Assembly (NCBI GenBank): GCA_946886325.1
Contig: CAMPIK010000026.1
Coordinates: 1 to 11,676 of the forward strand
Direction of reading: 5' to 3'
DNA: 11,676 nucleotides
Source of the DNA: an uncultured Shinella sp.
GTDB taxonomy: Bacteria > Pseudomonadota > Alphaproteobacteria > Rhizobiales > Rhizobiaceae
Positions 1 through 6,731 of this stretch are shown one piece after another (position 1 is the first letter of the stretch; each line of letters begins with the position of its first letter). The notes below the pieces were generated by a model, which had not been told where the DNA came from, ran no database searches, and saw only the letters and a list, made by a program, of their open reading frames with translations. The position numbers and the translations under genes are program-made.

Positions 1-1315
1 AGCGCGCCAGCGCCGCCCGGCAGGCATTCTCGTCGGATGACGGGTTGAGCCGGCGGAAATTCTCGCGGATCGACAGCGCCGGATCGATGAGCCCGACGCG
101 CTGGTCAAGCATCGCGAAGGGTACCGGCATGCGGACGGTGCCGGAGAGCGGCGCCAGCATGCCGGTCGCAACAGCCAGCACCGTCGTCTTGCCCGATCCG
201 TTCGGCCCCGTGACCGCAACGCGCTCGGGACCTGACATGCTGAAGGAGAGATCGCGGAAGACCGGGTTTGCCGGATCATAACCGCCGCTCACCCGGTCGA
301 ACTGCAGCACGCTGCGGCCCGCCGGCAGCCCGGTCGGCGGCAGGCGCACGCCGAGCGGCTGCAGGATCTCGATCTTCTCCCGCGCATCGGCGGCATCGGA
401 AAGCGCCTGCTGGCGCCGGCGCTCGGCCAGCCTTGCATTGTCGCCGGTCGTCTGTTCGCTCGCCATCTTGAGGCCGCCCGCGACGATGCGGGGCATGTCG
501 CCCCGCGCCGCCTTGCGCCGGCCGCCGGCATCGCGGCGCGCCTTCTTCTCGGCCATCGCCTGCGCGCGGCGCTCGACCGCCTCGACGCGCCGTTCCGCAT
601 CGGCCAGCGCGTGTTCGGCCGCGGAAAGCTCCAGCGCCTTGCGCGCGCGATAGGCGCTGAAACCGCCGCCGTAGCGCCGGGCTCCGAGCGTCGTCATCTC
701 GACTATCGCGTCCATGTCTTCCAGCAGTTCCCGGTCATGGCTGACGACGATCGCGCCGCCGCGCCAGCGCTTGAGCAGATCGCGCACCGCCGCGCGGCCC
801 TCCCGGTCGAGATTGTTGGTCGGTTCGTCGAGGATCAGGAAATCCGGCTCCGAGAAGATCAGCGCCGCCAGCCCCGCCCGCGTGCGCTGCCCGCCGGAAA
901 GCGCGGCAAGCGGTGTCTGCGCATCGGCGGCAAGGCCGGCCCGTTCCAGCGCCTCGGCAAGCCGCGTCGCCAGCGTCCAGTCGGCGAGCGTTAGCTCGTC
1001 CGCCCGCGCCGCACCGGCTTCGGCCCGGGCGAGCAGGTCGAGCCCGGCGCGCGCACCGAAGAGGTCGGCGATCGTGGCATCGCCATCGACCTGCACGGTC
1101 TGGCCGAGCACGCCGATGCTGCCGCTCACAGTAACGGCGCCCGTTTCCGGCACGGCCTCGCCGGTGACGAGCTTCAGGAGCGTCGTCTTGCCGACGCCGT
1201 TGCGGCCGACAAGCCCGGTGCGTTCCGGGCCGAAGGCGATGTCGAGATCGGAAAAGAGCGTCCGGCCGTCAGGCGTGGACCACGAAACAGTAGAGAAGGT
1301 TATGGAGGCAGGCAT
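1..1315 (-). CDS. ABC-F family ATPase (partial, C-terminus beyond window)
   Basis: Soluble duplicated-ATPase protein of the ABC-F family, whose known members act on ribosomes (translation factors or antibiotic-protection proteins) and lack membrane domains. The 438 visible residues show domain 1 with Walker A GRNGVGKT (37-44), signature LSGGQ (139-143), Walker B/catalytic Glu in LILDEPTNNLD (160-170, E164) and H-loop SHD (192-194). A charged Arg/Ala/Glu linker (about 225-310) follows, then domain 2 with Walker A GPNGSGKT (370-377). The domain 2 signature and Walker B lie beyond the left edge, so the gene is cut by the window. The ATG at 1315 is chosen because a TGA lies in frame four codons upstream and the ABC domain begins at once. 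No good ribosome binding site precedes it. The subfamily (Uup-like, housekeeping, or resistance type) cannot be decided from the visible part. Confidence 0.93.
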   Translation of the reverse strand, partial: MPASITFSTVSWSTPDGRTLFSDLDIAFGPERTGLVGRNGVGKTTLLKLVTGEAVPETGAVTVSGSIGVLGQTVQVDGDATIADLFGARAGLDLLARAEAGAARADELTLADWTLATRLAEALERAGLAADAQTPLAALSGGQRTRAGLAALIFSEPDFLILDEPTNNLDREGRAAVRDLLKRWRGGAIVVSHDRELLEDMDAIVEMTTLGARRYGGGFSAYRARKALELSAAEHALADAERRVEAVERRAQAMAEKKARRDAGGRRKAARGDMPRIVAGGLKMASEQTTGDNARLAERRRQQALSDAADAREKIEILQPLGVRLPPTGLPAGRSVLQFDRVSGGYDPANPVFRDLSFSMSGPERVAVTGPNGSGKTTVLAVATGMLAPLSGTVRMPVPFAMLDQRVGLIDPALSIRENFRRLNPSSDENACRAALAR

Positions 1316-1376
1316 CGTGCAGAGTCATCCCGTTGGCAAGGCTAAGCGGCATTGCGTTCGGGTTGAATTCCATCAT
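1269..1376 (-). CDS. possible 35-aa upstream ORF overlapping the ABC-F start
   Basis: A 35-codon frame beginning ATG-ATG (1376/1373) lies in the 5' leader of the ABC-F gene. It has an AGGACGG ribosome-binding-like sequence about 4 bases before it, a better one than the ABC-F ATG has. It crosses the ABC-F start in another frame and stops at 1269, 46 bases inside that gene. It could couple or regulate ABC-F translation, as leader peptides do for several resistance ABC-F genes, but no homology is recognised and it may be chance. It is listed because it is too short to be noticed otherwise and has a plausible start signal. Confidence 0.2.
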   Translation of the reverse strand: MMEFNPNAMPLSLANGMTLHDACLHNLLYCFVVHA

Positions 1377-1407
1377 GCACCGTCCTGTTGGCGTTTCGAA
1401 TGGGCCG

Positions 1408-1436
1408 GAGATAGCGGCGATCGTTGGCGGTTTCAA
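1408..1436 (-). promoter_or_regulatory. candidate promoter of the ABC-F gene
   Basis: Reading the minus strand, CTTGAA (TTGAAA hexamer at 1436-1431) is followed by exactly 17 bases and CTATCT (TATCTC at 1413-1408). This is close to the alphaproteobacterial housekeeping pattern CTTGAC-N17-CTATAT. It lies over the stop codon of the YafY-type gene and would give an untranslated leader of about 85 bases before the ABC-F ATG. Hexamer agreement and spacing are seen directly; activity is inferred. Confidence 0.5.
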
Positions 1437-2146
1437 GGCGGTAGAGTCGATTGCCCCGCCACCTGGCCGGTCTCCCAGCCCGATATCCACACGTGCCGCA
1501 GCCGGTCGCCTTCGCCGCGGAAATGGTCGCCGGTGGCGGCGCAGTCCTCCACCCGGTCGGCGCGGAAATTGCGGATCGCCTGGCGAAGCTCGCACCAGGC
1601 GACGATGTTTGCCGTCTCCGAATAGTAGATGAGCGCGATCGGGCGCACCGTGCGTTCGGTGCGGCGCGCATATTCGTCGCGATAGTCGAGCGCCAGTTTC
1701 TCCTCCTCGCGGATGGCGCGGCGCACCTCTGCGAGGTCGATGCCATCAGACTGGATCTGCGGAAATCCCCAGGCATGCAGCGCGCGCGCTGTCAGCGTCT
1801 GGCGCAGCGGGGTCGGCACGGCGCCGGCGATCTTGTCGGCGACGCGGCGGGCGGACACCTTCAGTTCCCGGTCGCCGGTGCGCTCCAGCAGCGCCAGCGC
1901 CAGCACCATCGCCTCCGTCTCCTCGATGGTGAACATCAGCGGCGGCAGGTCGAAGCCGGGGCGCAGGATATAGCCGATGCCGCGCTCGCCCTCGATCGGC
2001 ACGCGCATCGCCTGCAGCGCCGCGACGTCGCGGTAGATCGAGCGCACCGTCACCTCCAGCCGCGCCGCGATCTCGGCCGCCGTTATCGGGTGGCGGGCAA
2101 GGCGCAGGATCTGGATGATCTCGAACAGGCGCGATGCCTTGCGCAT
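1433..2146 (-). CDS. YafY-type HTH/WYL-domain transcriptional regulator
   Basis: Transcription regulator of 237 residues. The N-terminus (about 1-62) is a winged helix-turn-helix: the recognition region reads ITAAEIAARLEVTVRSIYRD and is followed by the wing GIGYILRPGF. After a middle region (about 70-130) comes a WYL domain (about 137-200) with the core ALIYYSETANIVAWCELR; WYL domains are ligand-sensing in this family. The start at 2146 is preferred over an in-frame ATG five codons upstream (2161) because GGGAG lies the right distance before it and homologues begin MRKASRLF. It is divergent from the LysE-type exporter, and the gap contains a CTGACA/TGTCAG palindrome that is a plausible operator. 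The likely role is control of the exporter and of itself; the effector is unknown. Confidence 0.9.
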   Translation of the reverse strand: MRKASRLFEIIQILRLARHPITAAEIAARLEVTVRSIYRDVAALQAMRVPIEGERGIGYILRPGFDLPPLMFTIEETEAMVLALALLERTGDRELKVSARRVADKIAGAVPTPLRQTLTARALHAWGFPQIQSDGIDLAEVRRAIREEEKLALDYRDEYARRTERTVRPIALIYYSETANIVAWCELRQAIRNFRADRVEDCAATGDHFRGEGDRLRHVWISGWETGQVAGQSTLPP

Positions 2147-2177
2147 GGGGTCTCCCTTCATTCCCGACGCATCACTC

Positions 2178-2195
2178 CTGACACAACCATGTCAG
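2178..2195. promoter_or_regulatory. palindromic candidate operator between regulator and exporter
   Basis: Perfect inverted repeat CTGACA-CAACCA-TGTCAG. The right arm extended to CATGTCAGTTG (2188-2198) recurs inverted as CAACTGACATG at 2274-2284, across the ATG of the exporter gene. Three CTGACA half-sites therefore surround the divergent start region. Binding by the adjacent YafY-type regulator is inferred from position and symmetry. Confidence 0.55.
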
Positions 2196-2281
2196 TTGGC
2201 CTTCGGTATAGCACGTCGCAAGGCACTGAAAACATGGGTCCGGCATCGAAAGATGCGGCCCGCACAGAACGGACAACTGAC

Positions 2282-2917
2282 ATGACCTACACCGAAAACC
2301 TCTGGCTGTTCTTCCTCCTGCTTTCCGGCATCATCATCGTTCCCGGCATGGACATGGTCTTCGTGCTGGCAAGCGCGCTGTCCGGCGGCCGGCGGGCCGG
2401 GCTGACGGCGGTCTTCGGCATCATGGCGGGCGGCCTGGTGCACACGCTCTATGCGGCGCTCGGCGTCGGTGTCGCGCTCCGTTTCGCGCCGGCGCTCTTC
2501 AACGTGCTGCTGGCCGCCGGCGCCGCCTATGTCGCCTGGATCGGCTTCACCCTGCTCAGAAGCTCGATCACGGTGGAAAAGGTCGATGCGCTCGACCGGC
2601 GGGGTCTCTGGACCCGGTTCCGGCAGGGCGCGCTGACGAGCCTGATGAACCCGAAAGCCTATCTCTTCATGCTGGCCGTCTTCCCGCAGTTCCTGCGCCC
2701 GGAATTCGGTCCGCTCTGGCGGCAGGCGCTGATCATGCTGGTGATGATCTGGCTGACGCAGCTTGCCGTCTATGGCGGGCTGGCGCTTGCCGCCAGCCGA
2801 AGCCGCGACGTGCTGACGGGTAGCCCCGCGGCGACCGCTTTCGTCGGCCGCGCCGCCGGCTTGCTTCTGATCGTGATTGCCGCGATCACGCTCTGGCGGG
2901 GCTGGAACGGGATGTGA
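2282..2917 (+). CDS. LysE/RhtB family amino-acid exporter
   Basis: Inner-membrane transporter of 211 residues, the usual length for LysE/RhtB proteins, which export amino acids or related metabolites using the proton gradient. It starts MTYTENLWLFFLLLSG, followed by the family hallmark PGMDMVFVLASALSGGRRAGL (about 21-41), where most members have PGP. About six hydrophobic segments follow, including one with the conserved MNPKAYLFMLAVFPQF (about 122-137). The frame is open far upstream, but the family N-terminus begins at the ATG at 2282. Only a weak GAACGGA precedes it. It is divergent from the YafY-type regulator, which probably controls it. The last 32 bases overlap the convergent PAP2 gene. 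The substrate cannot be told from sequence. Confidence 0.92.
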   Translation: MTYTENLWLFFLLLSGIIIVPGMDMVFVLASALSGGRRAGLTAVFGIMAGGLVHTLYAALGVGVALRFAPALFNVLLAAGAAYVAWIGFTLLRSSITVEKVDALDRRGLWTRFRQGALTSLMNPKAYLFMLAVFPQFLRPEFGPLWRQALIMLVMIWLTQLAVYGGLALAASRSRDVLTGSPAATAFVGRAAGLLLIVIAAITLWRGWNGM

Positions 2918-3992
2918 CGGGCGCGGGCGCTGCCTTGCTGGAAAGAAGGCGCTTCATCGCGAGATGGAGCGCCGTCACCACGACGATCGAGACATAGCCG
3001 TCGATCGCATAATGCCAGGCGAGGAAGACGGAACTCATCGTGATGAAGGCGACATAGAGCAAACCCGCGATCCCGGCGCGGCGGCTTGCATCGAAGAGGA
3101 AGAGCGCGTTCATCATGGTGAGCGCCACATGCACGCTCGGGAAGGCCGAGATGCCGGTGCCGATGCCGGCCGTGCCCGTCTCGTAGCTCGTCCAGAGATA
3201 GGCCTGGAAGGCGGCGACTGATGGTCCGTCGCCGGCGCCGGCCCGGAGGAAATCCATCTGCGCGGCAAAACGCGCCGCATCGCCCGTCACCTCGGCATAG
3301 AAGGCGGGACCGGCGGAGAGGAAAACGAGCGCCAGCGCATTGCCGACGAGCGTCCAGACGGCGAGGAACATCAGGAAATACCGAAGCCGCACCGCGTCGG
3401 CCCGCGCCGACATCGCGATGAGGAAGAGCGGCAGGAAACCGGCGGCAAACCAGAGCACCGAGTAGTTCCATTCGACGAGACCGCGAAGCGCTCCGGCCCA
3501 GGGGAGCGTGGCAAGGTAGGGGCCGGGGTCGATGCCGAAATGCAGCACGCGGTCGAGATCGGCCTGGACGCGGTCATGGGGGAAGCCGCCCATCAGCTCC
3601 GGCATCATCGTCTTGAAGGTGGTGAACGAGCCCATGAAGACGGTGAGGCTGACGATCAGCAGAAGGCCGGATAACCAGCGCCCCAACACCTCGGGCGACA
3701 GGAAAGTACGGACGCGCGCAGCTCGTCCGGCCCAGTCCGGCACCGTCAGCAGGAGCCGGATTGCCGCCAGCGACGCCAGCACCACCGGCATGATGACGAG
3801 GTAGAGCATCGCGAACTGGCCGACATAGTGCATATGCGCATAGCCGGTCGCCGAACCGCTCAAGGCATGGATCACAATGACGAAGAGCGTATGGACCGCG
3901 ACGGCAGCATGGAACGGCAGCACGGACCGGACCTGCCGGGCCGTTTCATGCGCGATCGCTTCAAGCCATTGCGTTCTCGTGGGCCTGCTCAT
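2886..3992 (-). CDS. PAP2-superfamily integral membrane phosphatase/transferase
   Basis: Polytopic membrane protein of 368 residues carrying the lipid phosphatase/phosphotransferase (PAP2) signature in its C-terminal third: SAFPSVH (282-288, motif SxxPSxH) and HYAID (327-331, motif HxxxD). The first motif, KxxxxxxRP, was not found; this resembles the Aur1/inositolphosphotransferase-like branch, in which that motif is also not conserved. About eight hydrophobic stretches are visible (for example 28-45, 58-82, 105-122, 176-194, 205-227, 290-345). It probably acts on a lipid phosphate or transfers a phospho head group at the membrane; the substrate is unknown. The ATG at 3992 is chosen; a GTG three codons upstream (4001) is an alternative. 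Neither has a strong ribosome binding site. Its tail overlaps the convergent exporter by 32 bp. Confidence 0.87.
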   Translation of the reverse strand: MSRPTRTQWLEAIAHETARQVRSVLPFHAAVAVHTLFVIVIHALSGSATGYAHMHYVGQFAMLYLVIMPVVLASLAAIRLLLTVPDWAGRAARVRTFLSPEVLGRWLSGLLLIVSLTVFMGSFTTFKTMMPELMGGFPHDRVQADLDRVLHFGIDPGPYLATLPWAGALRGLVEWNYSVLWFAAGFLPLFLIAMSARADAVRLRYFLMFLAVWTLVGNALALVFLSAGPAFYAEVTGDAARFAAQMDFLRAGAGDGPSVAAFQAYLWTSYETGTAGIGTGISAFPSVHVALTMMNALFLFDASRRAGIAGLLYVAFITMSSVFLAWHYAIDGYVSIVVVTALHLAMKRLLSSKAAPAPVTSRSSPARA

Positions 3993-4001
3993 GGGCGACA
4001 C

Positions 4002-4279
4002 CCGTCATGCTGTCTCAAGGGCTTGTTGCGGTCATAGCCGCAATTCCTCAACATTCGCTGAACGGGCAGGGAAGGGGGCGTGCAGCAAGGCTGCAAGCAA
4101 GGTGCGGAATTATACTTGAGTGTAAATGTTATGTTTTATCCGCCTGCAATCGATGGCAAGAATATCAGGCAAATCAAATAAATGTTACTTTTCTGCCCTA
4201 GGTAAAATGCAATCATGCCGCTGCATCGCAACACCCGGCCTGAATCAACGGTTCGGCCGGAAGCTATCGGGAGCCTTTC
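4002..4279. promoter_or_regulatory. divergent AT-rich promoter region (PAP2 / cytochrome genes)
   Basis: This gap contains the most AT-rich patch of the window (about 4107-4210). On the minus strand there is an exact TATAAT at 4114-4109, a candidate -10 for the PAP2 gene, with no good -35 at 16-18 bases. On the plus strand TAAAAT at 4203-4208 could serve the cytochrome genes, again without a clear -35. A near-palindrome, TGCAATCGATGGCA, at 4145-4158 could bind a regulator. No gene, tRNA or FNR-type TTGAT-N4-ATCAA site was found. Confidence 0.4.
4026..4043. repeat. short inverted repeat upstream of the PAP2 gene
   Basis: TTGCGG-TCATAG-CCGCAA, six-base perfect arms. It lies in what would be the untranslated leader of the PAP2 gene. 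It could be an operator or a small RNA hairpin; six-base arms in GC-rich DNA may be chance. Confidence 0.3.
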
Positions 4280-4723
4280 ATGAAATTTCGGACAATCGCG
4301 GCCGCTGCCGCCCTGGCCGCCATCGGCGCGGGCGCCGTCATCGCCGCCGACGAGCCGCAGGTCGTGCGCCAGGAGATGATGAAGAAGGTCGGCGGCGCCA
4401 TGGGCGGGCTGGTCGGCATCGCCAAGGGCGAAAAGCCCTTCGACGCCGCCGTCGTCCAGGCCTCGCTGACGACGATGAGCGAAGTCGGCAAGACCTTTGC
4501 CGATCAGTTCCCCGTCGGCTCCGAGACCGGCGCGGACACCGAGGCAAGCCCGAAGATCTGGGAGCAGATGGACGACTTCAAGGCCAAGGCCATGAAGCTC
4601 GGCGCCGATGCGGATGCGCTGCTCGCCTCCATGCCGGCCGACCAGGCCGCGGTTGGCGCGGCGCTCCAGACGATCGGTCCGAATTGCGGCGGCTGTCACG
4701 AGGTCTATCGCGTCAAGCGCTGA
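4280..4723 (+). CDS. class II cytochrome c (cytochrome c' / c-556 type)
   Basis: Periplasmic monoheme cytochrome of 147 residues. A signal peptide (about 1-23, hydrophobic Ala-rich, cleavage near AIAA/D) is followed by a helical body. The single haem site CGGCH (136-140) lies near the C-terminus, ending EVYRVKR. That placement is diagnostic of class II (four-helix bundle) cytochromes c. Family members carry electrons (c-556) or bind NO/CO at a five-coordinate haem (c'). M33/M34 in RQEMMKKVG is where c-556 has its axial Met, so a six-coordinate electron carrier is possible; sequence alone does not settle this. GGGAG lies 7 bases before the ATG. The next gene, a diheme cytochrome, follows after 128 bases on the same strand, so the two may share an electron-transfer role. 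Confidence 0.92.
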   Translation: MKFRTIAAAAALAAIGAGAVIAADEPQVVRQEMMKKVGGAMGGLVGIAKGEKPFDAAVVQASLTTMSEVGKTFADQFPVGSETGADTEASPKIWEQMDDFKAKAMKLGADADALLASMPADQAAVGAALQTIGPNCGGCHEVYRVKR

Positions 4724-4754
4724 CGGATAGACCGGCTTCCGGCAGGAGATATTT

Positions 4755-4786
4755 GCCCGCGCCGTCCCGAAAAGGCCGGCGTGGGC
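4755..4786. terminator. GC-rich hairpin between the two cytochrome genes
   Basis: GCCCGCGCCG (4755-4764) pairs with CGGCGTGGGC (4777-4786) with one G-T wobble; the loop is 12 bases. It begins 31 bases after the first cytochrome's stop codon. No T-run follows on the plus strand, so it is not a classic intrinsic terminator. It could stabilise the upstream message or attenuate read-through. Confidence 0.4.
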
Positions 4787-4851
4787 ACTTGCGTGTCGAG
4801 AGTGCCGTGGGCATCGTCGGCAGGCAACACGTGTGAAGAGGGGGCGGTTCG

Positions 4852-5760
4852 ATGCGGTTCAAGACATTCGTGATGGCGGTCGTGGTTCTCGGCGTGGCGG
4901 GCGCCGGCGGTTTTCTGGTGCTGACCGCGCCTTCGCCGATGCCCGACGAGACCTGGCAGGGCCTCGGCGAGCCGGATATCGCCAATGGCGAACTGATCTT
5001 TTCGGCCGGCGGCTGCGTCAGCTGTCACGCGGCGCCCGGCGCGCCCGACGATCAGAAACTGGTGCTTTCAGGCGGCCTGCCGCTGAAGAGCCCCTTCGGC
5101 ACCTTCCACGCACCGAATATCTCGCCGGACGAGAGTGCGGGCATCGGCGGCTGGACGCTGGCGGAATTCGGCAATGCGATGAAGCGCGGCGTCGGCAAGG
5201 ACGGCGAACATCTCTATCCGTCCTTCCCCTACGGCTCCTACAGCCGCATGGCGCCGAAGGACGTCAACGACCTCTTCGGCTATATCAAGACGCTGCCGAA
5301 GAGCACCAATGTCGCGCCCGGCCACGACCTGCCGTCCCCCTTCAACATCCGCCTGGCGCTCGGCGGCTGGACGCTGCACTATCTGAACGATGCACCGCGC
5401 ATCGAGCTCGCCAGCGCCGACGAAAAGGTGAAGCGCGGGCAATATATCGTCGAGGGGCCGGGCCATTGCGGCGAATGTCATACGCCGCGCGACCTGATCG
5501 GCGGGCTGAAGACCGACATGTGGCTTGCCGGCGGCCCAAACCCGGAAGGCGAGGGCCGCATCCCGAACATCACCCCCTCGGACGACGGCATCGGCAGCTG
5601 GAGCGAAGGCGAGATCGCAAGCTACCTCGAATCCGGCTTCACCCCAGAATTCGATTCCGTCGGCGGCAGCATGGTCGAGGTCCAGAAGAACATGGCCAAA
5701 CTGCCAGCCAGCGATCGCGAGGCGATCGCCGCCTATCTCAAGGCCGTGCCGGCGCGGTGA
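4852..5760 (+). CDS. membrane-anchored diheme cytochrome c
   Basis: Electron-transfer protein of 302 residues with two class I c-type domains. An N-terminal hydrophobic helix (about 5-26) without an obvious cleavage site probably anchors it in the inner membrane, with the haems in the periplasm. Haem 1 is CVSCH (55-59) and haem 2 is CGECH (206-210). Likely sixth ligands are M133 (in SRMAPKDVNDLFGYIKTLP) and M274 (in GGSMVEVQKNMAKL). The layout matches the cytochrome subunits of periplasmic alcohol/aldehyde dehydrogenases, but no dehydrogenase gene is adjacent, so the donor is unknown. AGGGGG about 7 bases before the ATG supports the start. It lies downstream of the class II cytochrome on the same strand and 43 bases before the HicB-like gene. 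Confidence 0.92.
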   Translation: MRFKTFVMAVVVLGVAGAGGFLVLTAPSPMPDETWQGLGEPDIANGELIFSAGGCVSCHAAPGAPDDQKLVLSGGLPLKSPFGTFHAPNISPDESAGIGGWTLAEFGNAMKRGVGKDGEHLYPSFPYGSYSRMAPKDVNDLFGYIKTLPKSTNVAPGHDLPSPFNIRLALGGWTLHYLNDAPRIELASADEKVKRGQYIVEGPGHCGECHTPRDLIGGLKTDMWLAGGPNPEGEGRIPNITPSDDGIGSWSEGEIASYLESGFTPEFDSVGGSMVEVQKNMAKLPASDREAIAAYLKAVPAR

Positions 5761-5777
5761 TGGTAGAGTGTTTCGTC

Positions 5778-5789
5778 GTGCTTCAGCAC
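5778..5789. promoter_or_regulatory. 12-bp palindrome before the HicB-like gene
   Basis: GTGCTTCAGCAC has perfect five-base arms around TC and lies in the 43-base gap directly before the HicB-like gene's ribosome binding site. HicB-type proteins often bind their own promoters, so it is a weak operator candidate. It could also be chance. Confidence 0.25.
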
Positions 5790-5803
5790 ATTGGAGCAAA
5801 GCC

Positions 5804-6142
5804 ATGAATGTGATGACCTACGGGGACTATGCCGCGCGGATCGACTATGATGCCGAGGACGAAATCTTCGTCGGCAGGATCGCCGGCATCCGCGATGGCG
5901 TGAGCTTTCATGCGGATTCGGTGCAGGCCTTGCGGGAAGCCTTTCACGAGGCGGTGGATGACTATGTCGAAACCTGCCGCACGATCGGCAGGGAGCCGCA
6001 ACGCAGCTATTCAGGCAAGATGATGTTTCGGGTCGATCCCGCGGTCCACGCCGATGCCGCGCGCGCTGCCCAAAGGGCGGGCAAGAGCCTCAACCAGTGG
6101 GCTGCCGACGTTCTCTCCAAGGCCGCTGCCGGCCGATCCTGA
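5804..6142 (+). CDS. HicB-like antitoxin-family protein, no HicA partner
   Basis: Protein of 112 residues in two parts. The N-terminal part (about 1-60) has the HicB partial RNase-H-like pattern, YAARIDYDAEDEIFVGRIAG then DGVSFHADSVQALREAFHEAVDDY. The C-terminal part (about 71-106) is a ribbon-helix-helix, GKMMFRVDPAVHADAARAAQ then AGKSLNQWAADVLSKA, fit for DNA binding. HicB proteins neutralise HicA mRNA interferases and repress their own operon. Here the upstream gap is 43 bases and the downstream neighbour is convergent 6 bases away, so no hicA-sized gene (about 60 codons) is present. It may be a solitary regulator or an orphan of a decayed pair. GGAG lies 7 bases before the ATG. Confidence 0.88.
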   Translation: MNVMTYGDYAARIDYDAEDEIFVGRIAGIRDGVSFHADSVQALREAFHEAVDDYVETCRTIGREPQRSYSGKMMFRVDPAVHADAARAAQRAGKSLNQWAADVLSKAAAGRS

Positions 6143-6148
6143 GTTTCT

Positions 6149-6721
6149 TCAACGGTGCTCCGCGCCATAGAGGCCGAGATAGCTGCGAAGCTCCGGCGTG
6201 TCGAAACCGATGGCCGCAAGCACGGCGGCGGCGAAGGTGACGGGGGCGGCGCCCGAGGCGGTAATGATGCCGCCGTCGCTGACGGCCTGCGGCTCGTCGC
6301 GGTAGTGGGCGGCACCCCCGTAGCCCGGCGCCCATTCCTCCAGCATGCCGGCAAAGTTGCTGGTATGGGCGCGCGTATCGAGAAGGCCGAGCCGGGCGAG
6401 TTCCAGCGTGGCGTCGCAGATGGCTGCGACCGGCTTGCCAGCCTCGACGAACCGGCGGACCGGCCGTTCGAGATCGGGCTTCTCCGCCGATTGCCAGATC
6501 TTGCCGCCGCAGAGCACGAATGCCTCGTAGTCTGCGGGCGACGCCTCTTCGAGCAGACCGCCCGACACGACGGAAAGCCCGCCGACCGACGAGACATCCC
6601 GCCCGCCCGGCGTCAGCGTCGCCACCGCGATGCCGAGATCGTCGCGCGCCGTCGCCATCAGCAGCGCGCATTCCCAGTCCGCAAATCCTTCGCTCAGCCC
6701 GATCGCCAGTCGTTTCGCCAT
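6149..6721 (-). CDS. DJ-1/PfpI family protein (type 1 glutamine amidotransferase-like)
   Basis: Cytosolic protein of 190 residues with the DJ-1/PfpI flavodoxin-like fold. An acidic residue in GLSEGFADWE (E11) is followed by the nucleophile elbow AAICDAT with C102, preceded by VLCGGKIWQ; H119 in RAHTSNF is a candidate partner. The C-terminal stretch GYGGAAHYRDEP then GGIITASGAAPVTFA resembles the YdeA/YoaZ branch. Family members include glyoxalases, chaperones and proteases; the exact activity is not predictable. The ATG at 6721 is chosen because AGGAGG lies 5 bases before it. That ribosome binding site overlaps the TGA of the GNAT gene, so the two are co-transcribed and probably translationally coupled. 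Confidence 0.9.
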   Translation of the reverse strand: MAKRLAIGLSEGFADWECALLMATARDDLGIAVATLTPGGRDVSSVGGLSVVSGGLLEEASPADYEAFVLCGGKIWQSAEKPDLERPVRRFVEAGKPVAAICDATLELARLGLLDTRAHTSNFAGMLEEWAPGYGGAAHYRDEPQAVSDGGIITASGAAPVTFAAAVLAAIGFDTPELRSYLGLYGAEHR

Positions 6722-6731
6722 GTTCGCCTCC

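Noticed and set aside
1451..2281. Upstream extension of the exporter reading frame
   Set aside because: It runs antisense through the YafY-type gene. The LysE family N-terminus begins at the ATG at 2282.
4110..4210. AT-rich patch as a possible foreign insertion or FNR-controlled promoter
   Set aside because: It is short and intergenic, with no mobile-element ends, and no proper TTGAT-N4-ATCAA site was found.
5525..5803. Longer start for the HicB-like protein inside the cytochrome gene
   Set aside because: It overlaps the second haem domain's coding sequence. The HicB fold and a GGAG site begin at the ATG at 5804.
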